DNA of 64,000 nt from Aquicoccus sp. G2-2 (GTDB lineage Bacteria > Pseudomonadota > Alphaproteobacteria > Rhodobacterales > Rhodobacteraceae): the NCBI RefSeq assembly GCF_034555965.1, contig NZ_JAYDCK010000003.1:1860001-1924000 (forward strand), read 5' to 3'. Position numbers and translations under genes: made by a program. Of the stretch, positions 18,690 to 27,456 are shown piece after piece. Position 1 is the stretch's first letter. The number at the start of each line of letters is the position of its first letter. Below the pieces are notes generated by a model, which saw nothing but the letters and a program-made list of their open reading frames with translations, was not told the origin of the DNA and did no database searches.

Positions 18690-18941
18690 TGCGTCGCGAC
18701 GGTGCAAGGGGCTGATGTCACTTTTCTTCATGGCCCCGCCCCCGTGCTGAGCATCGCCGACAATAGCCTGCCCGCCTTCATTCACCGTGACACGCTCCAC
18801 GCGCACGGTTTGTTGCCCTTTGGTGCGATACTTTTTCAGCGTATCCATCTGCGCCGCGAAGGTTCGGCCAAGCTTGTTCAGCGCCCGTTCTGCGGCGTCC
18901 TGTTGAGGTATGTTTTCAACATGGTTCAACCGCCGCGCCAA
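18690..18941 (-). pseudogene. Truncated remnant of the HGGxSTG-partner hypothetical gene
   Basis: The minus-strand frame reads NHVENIPQQDAAERALNKL, RTFAAQMDTLKKYRTKGQQ and NEGGQAIVGDAQHGGG. I recognise this as the C-terminal half of the hypothetical protein normally encoded just before HGGxSTG genes in alphaproteobacteria. The N-terminal half is absent: upstream of about 18941 the sequence changes to a LysR remnant on the other strand. No ATG is available (only a TTG). The frame also runs past its expected stop into the lipoprotein gene. It is treated as a dead fragment. Confidence 0.6.
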
Positions 18942-18944
18942 GGG

Positions 18945-19139
18945 CTTGGCCTGATCATCATCGCCGATGAGGTGGCGGCGTTTGCGCCAGAGATGCAGCG
19001 CCTGCTTTCCGACAGCTTCGAGGTGCAGTTCCCTTTATGGCTGACCACACATCGCGAATTGCATGGCTCCGCGCGCATCAGGCTGGTCTACGACATGCTG
19101 GCCGAAGCCCTCGCTCACCCGCCCCGCACCATTGCCTGA
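18945..19139 (+). pseudogene. 3' remnant of a LysR-family regulator gene
   Basis: The plus-strand frame ends MQRLLSDSFEVQFPLWLTTH then RELHGSARIRLVYDMLAEAL. This matches the C-terminal end of LysR substrate-binding domains (LTTHRELHTS-RIRLVYD pattern). Neither the helix-turn-helix domain nor most of the effector domain is present. The frame upstream of about 18945 instead overlaps the phage-type remnant on the opposite strand. It is a leftover of a regulator gene cut by the insertion that brought in the accessory fragments. Confidence 0.6.
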
Positions 19140-19165
19140 ACCACGCGTCACCCTGCCCGCGCGGC

Positions 19166-20134
19166 CTAAACCACCGCATCTGCGGGCCAATCCATCAACA
19201 CCAAATTACCACGATCACCCCGCGCCCGGCCGGGAATTTCATAGCGGTCTATATCGCCGCGAATGGTATAATAAACATCGCGGAAAAACCGCTGGTCATA
19301 GAAATACCAGATGTGGCTCGGGTTGGGGAGCCCGGCAAAATCGCCCATGTGCGCAGCATAGTAATTGCCGCAATTGATATCGACGGCCTTGGGCGGAATG
19401 TTGTCTGACATGCCGACCCGCCCGACCCGTGGCGAAACCCCGATCCGCTTGATATTCGAAAGCGAAAGCACTTCGTCAAGCGGGTTGAAATAGTTGGTGA
19501 ACCGCACGCAGTGGCGATAAAGCGACGAGGATTTCGACGCGCCCGCATCCATCGAAGACGAAGAGACATCGCCCGAGACCATCATCAACTGGCTGACCGA
19601 CCATGAATGCGCCGCCACGCCGGGCCGGTCGTCGGCATCGTCAAACGCTTCGCGCAGCACATAAGCCCCCATCGAATGCGCCAACACATGCAGGTTGATC
19701 CGGCAATCGGGCCGTTGCAGCGCGGCAAAGCTCGCGATCCCCTCATCGACCAGCCGCAGCGCCGTCAGCTTGGCATCGGTACGATCCTCAAGATAGTTGA
19801 GCGCGCTATCGTCGCTGGGCCAGTCGAACGCGATCACCACGCCCTCGAACCCCTCCGCTTCAAGCCCCGCGCGGGTCAACCTCTGACGTTCAAGCATCAC
19901 CTCTATCGGCGTGTTGAACCCATGGATATAGATCAGGATATCGCCTATTGGCGCATCGTCCTGCGGGCCATGGCGGGCCGCCTTGATCACCTCATTCACC
20001 CATGCCGCCTTGGTTATCTTGTGGGCCGGGGTCGGGGTGGTGACGCCCTCCGGCACTTTCAGGAAATGATTGGCTCCCGGTTCGGGCTGAAACGCGCCAC
20101 CACTCTGACGGCGGACGGTAAAAATATAGTCCAT
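19166..20134 (-). CDS. Alpha/beta hydrolase (DUF900-type)
   Basis: A 322-residue cytoplasmic hydrolase. The strand-turn IYIHGFNTP includes the oxyanion-type HGFN. The nucleophile elbow is AHSMG in INLHVLAHSMGAYVL, and a likely acid/His pair is in the C-terminal half. The pattern fits the DUF900 family of esterase/lipase-like proteins with unknown substrate. No signal peptide is visible. It lies just right of the broken accessory patch and is probably a normal chromosomal gene. Confidence 0.78.
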   Translation of the reverse strand: MDYIFTVRRQSGGAFQPEPGANHFLKVPEGVTTPTPAHKITKAAWVNEVIKAARHGPQDDAPIGDILIYIHGFNTPIEVMLERQRLTRAGLEAEGFEGVVIAFDWPSDDSALNYLEDRTDAKLTALRLVDEGIASFAALQRPDCRINLHVLAHSMGAYVLREAFDDADDRPGVAAHSWSVSQLMMVSGDVSSSSMDAGASKSSSLYRHCVRFTNYFNPLDEVLSLSNIKRIGVSPRVGRVGMSDNIPPKAVDINCGNYYAAHMGDFAGLPNPSHIWYFYDQRFFRDVYYTIRGDIDRYEIPGRARGDRGNLVLMDWPADAVV

Positions 20135-20289
20135 GTTGCTCTCCCATCAAAAATGCTTGCTTTGAATTGGACCGATAATGCCAGATTGCGCGGTCCCCGG
20201 CCTAGTCAGGGATTGCATACCCGGCGCATGGGCTGTGGGCGTGCCATTTCCTCTTCCCTGTCTCTCTCCTCCGTGCCATATCCCTGCCC

Positions 20290-21137
20290 ATGCTCGACAA
20301 GTCCGATGATATTCACCCGCTGTTTCACGGTGCCCCCAAGTCGACGGCGTTCAAGAAACTCCGCAAACGGCTCGTGCAAAATACGCGCGAGGCGGTAGAA
20401 CAATACGCCATGGTAGAACCGGGCGGCAAATGGCTGGTCTGCCTCTCTGGCGGCAAAGACAGCTACACCCTGCTCGCCATCCTCTATGAGCTGAAATGGC
20501 GCGGCCTTCTGCCGGTGGAGTTGCTGGCCTGCAATCTCGATCAGGGGCAGCCGGGGTTCCCGGCCACGGTGCTGCCGGATTTCCTTGAAAAAATGGGTGT
20601 GCCGCACCGGATCGAGTATCAAGACACCTATTCAATCGTGATGGACAAGATCCCGCAGGGCCGCACATTCTGCGCGCTCTGCTCGCGGCTCAGGCGCGGT
20701 AATCTTTACCGCATCGCGCGCGAGGAAGGCTGCACCGCCGTGGTGCTCGGCCACCACCGCGACGATATTCTCGAGACCTTCTTCATGAACCTTTTTCACG
20801 GTGGGCGGCTGGCCACCATGCCGCCAAAGCTGGTCAATGAGGAAGGCGACCTTTTCCTTTACCGCCCGCTCGCCCACGTGGCCGAAGCCGATTGCGAACG
20901 CTTTGCCACCGCAATGGGCTATCCGATCATCCCCTGCGATCTTTGCGGCAGTCAGGACGGATTGCAGCGCCAACAGGTCAAGGCAATCCTCGATGGCTGG
21001 GAAAAAATGCACCGGGCCGACGACAGGTCATGTTCCGGGCGCTGATGAATGCGCGGCCCTCGCACCTGCTCGACCCGAAGCTGTTTGACTTCGAAGGCTT
21101 GTTGCGGCGCACACAACCCGGCGGCGACCCCCAATAG
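20290..21137 (+). CDS. ttcA: tRNA 2-thiocytidine(32) synthetase TtcA, apparent frameshift
   Basis: An ATP-dependent thiolase that modifies C32 of tRNA with an iron-sulfur cluster. The PP-loop is [12 protein letters not shown], the cluster cysteines lie in [12 protein letters not shown], and CDLCGSQ supplies the third. The frame then goes wrong near WEKM. After the six-A run at 21002-21007 the expected tail ([20 protein letters not shown], then DFEGLLRR) continues in the next frame. One extra A restores 282 residues. The gene would still make a near-complete catalytic domain if the shift were real, but an error in the run is more likely. Confidence 0.88.
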
Positions 21138-21227
21138 ATTTTTTCGCCGCATCCCACCATTGTTAAGACGCTGTTGAGAGTGGCGCGCTAGTCTTGCCCA
21201 ATGATTGCAACGGGAAAGAGCGGCATA

Positions 21228-22787
21228 ATGGCTCAGCGAAGGCGCGTCTTACCGACAGGCACCCGCGTCATGTTCTGGCGCGGACTGTCCGGGCAAAAGC
21301 TTCTGGTGCTGGTGCCCGCTCTGGCGCTTTGTGCTTACTGGATCGCCGGGGAAACGGCGCTGATCACGGTCGCGCTCGGCCTGCCGCTGTTTGGGCTTCT
21401 CGCCGGTGGCACCGCGCGGCTTTTGCGCGCGCAAAGCGGCTCCCGCGATTGCGTAACCGGCCTGCCGGGCGAAGACACGTTAGAGGAAAAGCTCGAAGTC
21501 GCCCTTACAGTAGCCCGCACCCGCCGCCTGAAAACCGCCTGCATTCTTGTCGGGCTGGAAGGGGTCGAGGTATTAGCCGAACAGCGCGGCACTGACACCG
21601 CAGACGCAATGCTCCGACGGATGGCAGAACGCTTGCAAGGCGCGCTGCGCGATGACGACTGCCTGAGTTGGATCGGTGATGGCACCTTCGGCATCGCCCT
21701 GCATGCGGTGCCCAATCTCGATCTGGAAGCGGCAATTCAACTTTCAGTCCGCCTGCAAAGGGCGGTGGAGGAGCCTGCGGCAATTGACGGCGCGGCGCTC
21801 TATCTTTCGGCGGCGGTCGGGATTTGCCTGTCATCGCGCGCGCCTGCAAAATCTGGTGCCAGTCTGGGTGCCGCCCTGATCGAAGGCGCGCGCAGCGCAC
21901 TGGATGAAGCGCGCCAGAACGGGCCGTCCGGCATCCGGGTCTACTCAACCGAAATGCGGCAATTGCGGGCCGCGCGGCAAAGCCTGCGCGATGGCGCGCT
22001 TCGGGCGCTGGAAAACGGCGAAATCGCCCCGTGGTTTCAGCCCCAGATTTCCACCGATACCGGCCGTATCACCGGGTTTGAAGCCTTGGCACGCTGGGCC
22101 CACCCCCGGCGCGGCATCGTACCACCGGCAGAGTTTCTGCCAGTGCTGGCCCGTGCCGGGCAGATGGAACGGCTGGGCGAAGCCATTCTTTACGGCGCGC
22201 TGAAAGCCCTCACCATATGGGATGCCGAAGGGCTCGATGTGCCCTGCGTGGCGGTCAATTTTTCCGGTGAGGAACTGCAAAACCCGCGATTGGCCGACAA
22301 GGTCCGCTGGGACCTCGATCGGTTTGATCTGACACCGGACCGGCTGACAGTGGAAGTGCTTGAAACGGTCGTCGTGGGCGCGGCGCAGGATGCGGCAACC
22401 CAAAACATCATGCGATTTTCCGAAATGGGATGCCGGATTGACCTTGACGATTTCGGCACCGGCCATGCCTCGATCTCTGCGATCCGCCGTTTTGCCATTG
22501 AGCGCATCAAGATCGACCGCAGCTTTGTAACCGGCGTCGACGATGACCCCGAACAACAGCGCATGGTCTCCGCGATCCTGACCATGGCAGAACGGCTTGG
22601 GCTGGAAACGCTGGGCGAAGGGGTGGAAACCGCCGGGGAACATGCCATGCTGGCGCAGCTTGGCTGTGACCATGTGCAAGGCTTTGGCCTCGCCCGGCCA
22701 ATGCCGTTTGAACAGACCGTTGGCTGGATTCGGGCGCATGACGCCGCTCTCGCCCCGGTGCCGCAAATCGGGCGAAGCGCAAGCTGA
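21228..22787 (+). CDS. Cyclic-di-GMP phosphodiesterase with degenerate GGDEF and intact EAL domain
   Basis: A 519-residue protein. Two N-terminal hydrophobic helices (about residues 20-60) precede a GGDEF-like domain whose signature is reduced to WIGDGTFGIAL, so cyclase activity is not expected. The C-terminal EAL domain keeps the catalytic set: FEALARW, NFSGEEL, EVLET, IDLDDFGTGHAS, IKIDRSF and GEGVET. It should hydrolyse c-di-GMP and so influence motility, attachment or biofilm. ATG 21228 (MAQRRRVLP) is preferred over ATG 21201 on N-terminus length; neither has a strong ribosome binding site. Confidence 0.88.
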   Translation: MAQRRRVLPTGTRVMFWRGLSGQKLLVLVPALALCAYWIAGETALITVALGLPLFGLLAGGTARLLRAQSGSRDCVTGLPGEDTLEEKLEVALTVARTRRLKTACILVGLEGVEVLAEQRGTDTADAMLRRMAERLQGALRDDDCLSWIGDGTFGIALHAVPNLDLEAAIQLSVRLQRAVEEPAAIDGAALYLSAAVGICLSSRAPAKSGASLGAALIEGARSALDEARQNGPSGIRVYSTEMRQLRAARQSLRDGALRALENGEIAPWFQPQISTDTGRITGFEALARWAHPRRGIVPPAEFLPVLARAGQMERLGEAILYGALKALTIWDAEGLDVPCVAVNFSGEELQNPRLADKVRWDLDRFDLTPDRLTVEVLETVVVGAAQDAATQNIMRFSEMGCRIDLDDFGTGHASISAIRRFAIERIKIDRSFVTGVDDDPEQQRMVSAILTMAERLGLETLGEGVETAGEHAMLAQLGCDHVQGFGLARPMPFEQTVGWIRAHDAALAPVPQIGRSAS

Positions 22788-22884
22788 ACACCTCAAAACG
22801 CCCGGTTTCTGCGACGCCCCCGCGCGACACCGGACATATCTCCGGCATATCCAGATGCAATTCCGGCCTCCCCCGCCCGCCGCT

Positions 22885-22999
22885 AAAGCGTTTCGCTTTT
22901 AACCTGAGACATCAGGTAAAAGCGAAACGCTGCGGGCGCTCTTATGTCGCGCGCGTTTCGCGAAAACCGGTGATCGAGGTTTTTCTCGAAACGCTTTGA
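22885..22999. repeat. Double palindromic intergenic element (RIME-like)
   Basis: Two adjacent hairpins share the core CGTTTCG. The first has arms AGCGTTTCGCTTTTAACCTG and TCAGGTAAAAGCGAAACGCT (22887-22931, one unpaired A). The second pairs CGTTTCGCGAAAACC with GGTTTTTCTCGAAACG (about 22953-22996). The layout is like the mobile palindromic elements (RIME, Bru-RS types) scattered in alphaproteobacterial intergenic regions. It lies in the 348-base gap before yidC, which otherwise holds only the yidC promoter. No second full copy is in this window. Confidence 0.65.
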
Positions 23000-23135
23000 T
23001 CCCTCAATATCGCAAATTTGCATCGCCCGCGTTCACTTTCCTGCGCAGGTTGTCTCACCGGGCGAATAACGGCTTGACCTTTCGGCGCACACTCTGTTGA
23101 ACCTCCCCTCACTCAGGAAGAAAGCGTGTGGCCCC

Positions 23136-24992
23136 ATGAAAGACGACCAAAACAAGAACCTTATTCTTGCCGTAGCTCTTTCGATGCTGGTGATTATCGG
23201 CTGGTCGGTGCTGTTTCCGCCACCCGAAACGCCCAAACCGGCACCAGGCACCGAGACCAGCGCACCGCAAGCCGCGCAATCCGACACTGGCACCCCGGTG
23301 GCCGACGCCACGACCGGCACTGCCCCGGCCATAACGCCGCCTGCATCCTCGACCACCGCTGACGAGGCCGTTGCCGCCCTGAAAGCAGCGCCGCGTATCG
23401 CCATCGACACGCCCAAACTCAAGGGGGCTTTGTCCTTGCTGGGTGGCCGGATCGACGAGCTTTCGCTGGACAAGTACAAAGAAACCCTCGCCGAAGATGC
23501 GCCCGACTTCTCTCTGCTGAAGCCGCAAACCGATCAGCACGCCTATTTCGCCGTGTTCGGCTGGGCGCCGGGGAACGGGCTTACCGCCGATGCAGTCCCC
23601 GGCCCTCAGACACTATGGACAACGCAGGACACCGCCCCGCTTACCCCCGACCATCCGGTGACAATGGAATGGGATAACGGCAACGGGCTGACCTTCAATC
23701 GCACCATTTCGGTTGATGATGAATATATGTTCAACATCACCCAATCGGTGACCAACTCTTCGTCAAATCCGGTCTCTTTGGCCCCCTACGGCATCATCAC
23801 CCGCCACGGGCTGCCCGAAGGGATGCTCAACCGCTATATCGTGCATGAAGGCCTTGTCGGGATGCATGACGGCGAGCTGACCGAAGTTAAGTATAAGAAG
23901 ATGAAGGATTTCGAGGTCGACCCCGGCGAAGGCACGCAGGCCGATGTCGTCCGGGTGACAAAGGACGGCTGGATCGGCTTTACCGATCACTACTGGATGA
24001 CCACGCTGATCCCGCCGACAGGGCCATTCAAATCGGTCGCCAAATACGATGAAGCGCGCGACATCTACCAAACCGAAGCGGTGCAAGGCACTCGCACACT
24101 CGCCCCCGGCGCCAGCACCCAAGCGCAGACCCGGCTTTTTGCCGGTGCGAAAGAATGGGCCACCATCCACGACTATCAGGAAAATCAAGGGGTGGTGAAC
24201 TTCGTCGATTCGATTGACTGGGGCTGGTTCTTCTTCATTACCAAGCCGATGTTCCGGGTGCTGCACTGGCTGCACGGGGTGATCGGCAACATGGGCTGGG
24301 CGATCATCGCGCTGACCGTGGTGATCAAGGCGCTCGTCTTCCCGCTGGCCTACAAGAGCTATGCCTCGATGGCGAAGATGCGCGAGCTGCAACCGCAGAT
24401 GGAGAAGCTGAAAGAACAGGTCGGCGACGACCGCCAGAAGCTCCAACAAGAGATGATGGCGCTCTATAAACGCGAAAAGGTCAATCCGGCCTCGGGCTGT
24501 CTGCCAATCCTGATCCAGATCCCGATCTTCTTTTCGCTCTACAAGGTGATCTACGTCACGATCGAGCTTTACCACGCGCCGTGGATCGGCTGGATTCACG
24601 ACCTTTCGGCACCCGATCCATCGTCGATCCTCAACCTCTTCGGGTTGCTACCCTTCGCGCCGCCCGACCCGACCAGCTTCTTCGCGCTGTTCTCGCTCGG
24701 TGTCTTGCCGATCCTGCTTGGCATTTCGATGTGGCTGCAACAAAAACTGAACCCGGCGCCCACCGACGCAACGCAGAAGATGATCTTCGCCTGGATGCCT
24801 TGGGTGTTCATGTTCATGCTGGGCAGTTTTGCAAGCGGGCTGGTGCTTTACTGGATCGCCAACAACACGATCACCTTCCTTCAGCAATACAGCATCATGC
24901 GGATTCACGGCTACAAGCCGGACGTATTCGGCAATATCCGGACCAGCTTCGCGCGCGCGAAAGGTGGCGGCAATACCGGCGGCAAGGCATGA
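23136..24992 (+). CDS. yidC: Membrane protein insertase YidC
   Basis: A 618-residue inner-membrane insertase. An N-terminal helix (NLILAVALSMLVIIGWSVLF) is followed by a Pro/Thr/Ala-rich linker, the large periplasmic beta-domain (residues about 80-330), and five conserved helices. The cytoplasmic hairpin reads YKSYASMAKMRELQPQMEKL, then NPASGCLPILIQIPIFFSLYK. It inserts and folds membrane proteins, working with SecYEG and YidD. The ATG at 23136 begins the canonical MKDDQNKN N-terminus. The stop overlaps the MOSC gene as ATGA. Confidence 0.96.
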   Translation: MKDDQNKNLILAVALSMLVIIGWSVLFPPPETPKPAPGTETSAPQAAQSDTGTPVADATTGTAPAITPPASSTTADEAVAALKAAPRIAIDTPKLKGALSLLGGRIDELSLDKYKETLAEDAPDFSLLKPQTDQHAYFAVFGWAPGNGLTADAVPGPQTLWTTQDTAPLTPDHPVTMEWDNGNGLTFNRTISVDDEYMFNITQSVTNSSSNPVSLAPYGIITRHGLPEGMLNRYIVHEGLVGMHDGELTEVKYKKMKDFEVDPGEGTQADVVRVTKDGWIGFTDHYWMTTLIPPTGPFKSVAKYDEARDIYQTEAVQGTRTLAPGASTQAQTRLFAGAKEWATIHDYQENQGVVNFVDSIDWGWFFFITKPMFRVLHWLHGVIGNMGWAIIALTVVIKALVFPLAYKSYASMAKMRELQPQMEKLKEQVGDDRQKLQQEMMALYKREKVNPASGCLPILIQIPIFFSLYKVIYVTIELYHAPWIGWIHDLSAPDPSSILNLFGLLPFAPPDPTSFFALFSLGVLPILLGISMWLQQKLNPAPTDATQKMIFAWMPWVFMFMLGSFASGLVLYWIANNTITFLQQYSIMRIHGYKPDVFGNIRTSFARAKGGGNTGGKA

Positions 24993-25750
24993 CAGCGCGC
25001 CTTGCCCAAATCTGGCGTCACCCGGTCAAGGCCCATGGCCGCGAGCAGATCGAAACGGTGACGCTGGAACCGGGCAAGGCACTGCCGTGGGACAGGCTTT
25101 GGGCGGTGGCGCATACCCGCTCGAAATTCGACCCCGCGCAGCCAGAATGGCAGCCACCGATCAACTTCTCGCGCGGCTGCAACCTGCCCCGGTTGCAACA
25201 GATCACCTGCACCTGTGACACGGCGGCCGGGCGCATCACCTTCAACCACCCCGATTGCCCCGCCATCACCATAAATCCCAACGATCCAGACGATACCCGC
25301 CGCTTCATGCAATGGATCACGCCATTTTCTGGCGACACCGAGTTGCTCCCGGCACAGATGGTGCGCGCACCGGACACGGCGATGACCGATACCGTCTATG
25401 CATCAATCTCCTGCATCAATCTGGCGACCCATCGGGCAGTGGAGGCGCAAATTGGCCGTCCGCTCGACCAACTGCGCTGGCGTGGCAACCTTCTGATCGA
25501 AGGGCTTGAGCCATGGGAAGAAATGAACTGGCCCGGCAAACGCCTGACATTGGGCGAGGTGGAGTTCGACGTGATCGAAACAATTGGCCGCTGCCGGATG
25601 ACGGAAGCCAACCCAGAGACCGGCGCGCGCGATGTCGAAATGCTGCGCCTCCTGCGTGATGGCTTTGGCCATACCGATTGCGGCGTCTATCTCAAAGTCG
25701 TCAAGGGCGGCACCCTCCGCCAAGACATGCCAATCGGAGCCGTCGCCTGA
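24989..25750 (+). CDS. MOSC-domain protein
   Basis: A 253-residue protein with an N-terminal MOSC beta-barrel (IWRHPVKAHGREQIETVTLE) and the MOSC core. The core includes the conserved C-terminal Cys region (GHTDCGVYLKVVKGG) and GRCRMTEANPETGARD. MOSC proteins handle molybdenum-cofactor sulfur transfer or reduce N-hydroxylated compounds. Its place between yidC (ATGA overlap) and engB (TGATG overlap) is the standard Rhodobacteraceae order, so it is co-translated with both. Confidence 0.9.
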   Translation: MTARLAQIWRHPVKAHGREQIETVTLEPGKALPWDRLWAVAHTRSKFDPAQPEWQPPINFSRGCNLPRLQQITCTCDTAAGRITFNHPDCPAITINPNDPDDTRRFMQWITPFSGDTELLPAQMVRAPDTAMTDTVYASISCINLATHRAVEAQIGRPLDQLRWRGNLLIEGLEPWEEMNWPGKRLTLGEVEFDVIETIGRCRMTEANPETGARDVEMLRLLRDGFGHTDCGVYLKVVKGGTLRQDMPIGAVA

Positions 25751-26400
25751 TGCAACTCACCTTCCCACTGACCCCCGATCCCGACGATGCGGCGCGTGAA
25801 GCCGGACGCAAGCTTTTCGCCGGTGGTGCCGACTTCCTCAAAGGGGTGGTCGCCATGTCCGGTCTGCCCCCCGCCGACCGGATCGAGATTTGTTTCGCCG
25901 GGCGCTCCAACGTCGGCAAATCGACGTTGATCAACGCGCTCACCGGGCGGCGTGCGCTGGCGCGGGCCTCAAACACGCCGGGGCGCACGCAGGAAATCAA
26001 TTTCTTCTCGCTTGGAGCCGAGCATTACCTCGTCGATCTGCCGGGTTATGGCTATGCCAATGCGCCGCTGGCCACGGTGGAGAAATGGCAACGCCTGCTG
26101 AAGCAATACCTCTCTGGCCGGGCTTCCCTGCGCCGCGCTTTCGTGCTGATCGACACCCGCCATGGCGTAAAGCCGGTGGACGAGGAAATCATGAGCTTGC
26201 TTGATACCTCCGCCGTCACATTTCAATGCGTGCTGACCAAGGCCGACAAGGTGAAAGCGCATGAGCGTGACAAGGTGCTGGCGCAAGTGCGCAGCCGTCT
26301 GGCCACCCACCCGGCGGCGTTCCCCGAACTGGTGCTGACCTCTTCGGAAAAGGGCGACGGGATCGAGACATTGCGCGCCATCATCGCCGGGCTGATCTGA
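25750..26400 (+). CDS. engB: Ribosome biogenesis GTP-binding protein EngB (YihA)
   Basis: A 216-residue GTPase for large-subunit assembly. The G1 motif is GRSNVGKST, then the G2 region NTPGRTQEINFF, G3 DLPGYGYA and G4 LTKADK. The start codon shares its A with the MOSC stop (TGATG), so translation is coupled. The C-terminal TSSEKGDGIETLR is the G5-type segment. Confidence 0.95.
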   Translation: MQLTFPLTPDPDDAAREAGRKLFAGGADFLKGVVAMSGLPPADRIEICFAGRSNVGKSTLINALTGRRALARASNTPGRTQEINFFSLGAEHYLVDLPGYGYANAPLATVEKWQRLLKQYLSGRASLRRAFVLIDTRHGVKPVDEEIMSLLDTSAVTFQCVLTKADKVKAHERDKVLAQVRSRLATHPAAFPELVLTSSEKGDGIETLRAIIAGLI

Positions 26401-26432
26401 GCCGCTCCTCACCCGGTCGAGCCAAGCGCAGA

Positions 26433-26565
26433 GGGCCGCGCCCGACCCTGGGTGGGCGCAAACACGCCATTCAAGGCAACGCCGCGCGCTCAAAAGCATG
26501 AATGTCTCCAGTTAGTTGAATGACATCGCCAAAGCGCCCTCCCGGGGGAGGGTCGGGCGCGGCCC
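26433..26565. repeat. Long-range inverted repeat between engB and the SDR gene
   Basis: The 17-base arm GGGCCGCGCCCGACCCT (26433-26449) is repeated as an exact reverse complement at 26549-26565, separated by 99 bases. The right copy is embedded in further GC-rich palindromic sequence. It lies between two convergent genes and could act as a bidirectional terminator or be a copy of a dispersed palindromic repeat. Confidence 0.65.
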
Positions 26566-26608
26566 GGGCTGGTGCCCGCGCCAAGGATTTTTCAGTGCTC
26601 CGCGCCGC

Positions 26609-27335
26609 TCAGACGTGTTGCCCGCCGTTAATCTCGATCTCGGTACCGGACAGGTAGGAGCTTTCCTTCGAGCATAAGAAAAAGATCGTCGCCGCCACTT
26701 CCGCGGGCTGGCCAAGGCGGCGCAACGGGATCTGCTCTACCAGTTTTTCAGTGCCGGGCGACAGAATCGCGGTTTCGATCTCGCCCGGTGCGATGGCATT
26801 GACTCGCACGCCCAATGGCCCAAAATCATTGGCCATTTCCCGTGTCAGTGCCTTCAGCGCGGCTTTCGACGTGGCATAGGCCGCCCCGGCAAATGGATGC
26901 ACCTGATTGCCCGCAATCGAGGTCACGTTAACCACCGCGCCCTGCGCCGCTTTGAGTTCGGCGCGCAATCCGCGCGCCAAAACCACGGGGGCAAAGAAAT
27001 TCACATGAAACACCTGCCCCCAAGCCTTCAGATCGGTGTCGAGCGTGTTGAGCCGCGCCCCCTCCGGCCCTTTCGGTGAAATCCCGGCATTGTTGACCAG
27101 CGCATCCAGCCGCCCGCCAAGCCGCTCGCGAATATCGGCCACGGCGCGGATCGTATCGTTCGGATCGCCCAGATCAATCTGCACATGATCTTCCGCCCCC
27201 GGCCCATGGGCACGCTTCGGGGAACGGGTGGCGCGAACAGGTCAGCACCCGCCAGCCTTCATCGTGGAACCGTTGCACGGTGGCATGGCCGATGCCACGG
27301 CTTGCCCCGGTCAGAAGCAGGGTTTTCTGGCTCAT
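26609..27335 (-). CDS. SDR-family oxidoreductase, apparent frameshift
   Basis: A short-chain dehydrogenase with cofactor motif [18 protein letters not shown], the catalytic Ser region NVTSIAGN, and YATSK (Tyr-x3-Lys). The N-terminal 55 residues and the rest are in different frames. A five-C run at 27196-27200 has one base too many; removing it gives [19 protein letters not shown] and a 241-residue protein. The substrate is unknown. This is the only one of the seven suspected indels that is an insertion. The start at 27333-27335 matches the family N-terminus ([14 protein letters not shown]). Confidence 0.82.
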
Positions 27336-27456
27336 ACGCTCTCCGCCCAAAATAAAATCGCCTCACTCTAGCACCACAATCGCGGGCGGCAATGGCACAC
27401 CTTGGCAGGCCGCGCGGAAACGCGTATTGGAGGGCGCGGAAAGGATCCCCTTGCAG

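Noticed and set aside
18702-18944. A plus-strand frame that would extend the LysR fragment to a 145-residue protein
   Set aside because: The upstream part is the reverse complement of the HGGxSTG-partner remnant and shows no LysR similarity; the joint frame is accidental.
17023-19165. tRNA-Arg as the attachment site of an integrated element
   Set aside because: No copy of the tRNA 3' end was found downstream and no integrase is present, so the broken patch cannot be called a tRNA-targeted island.
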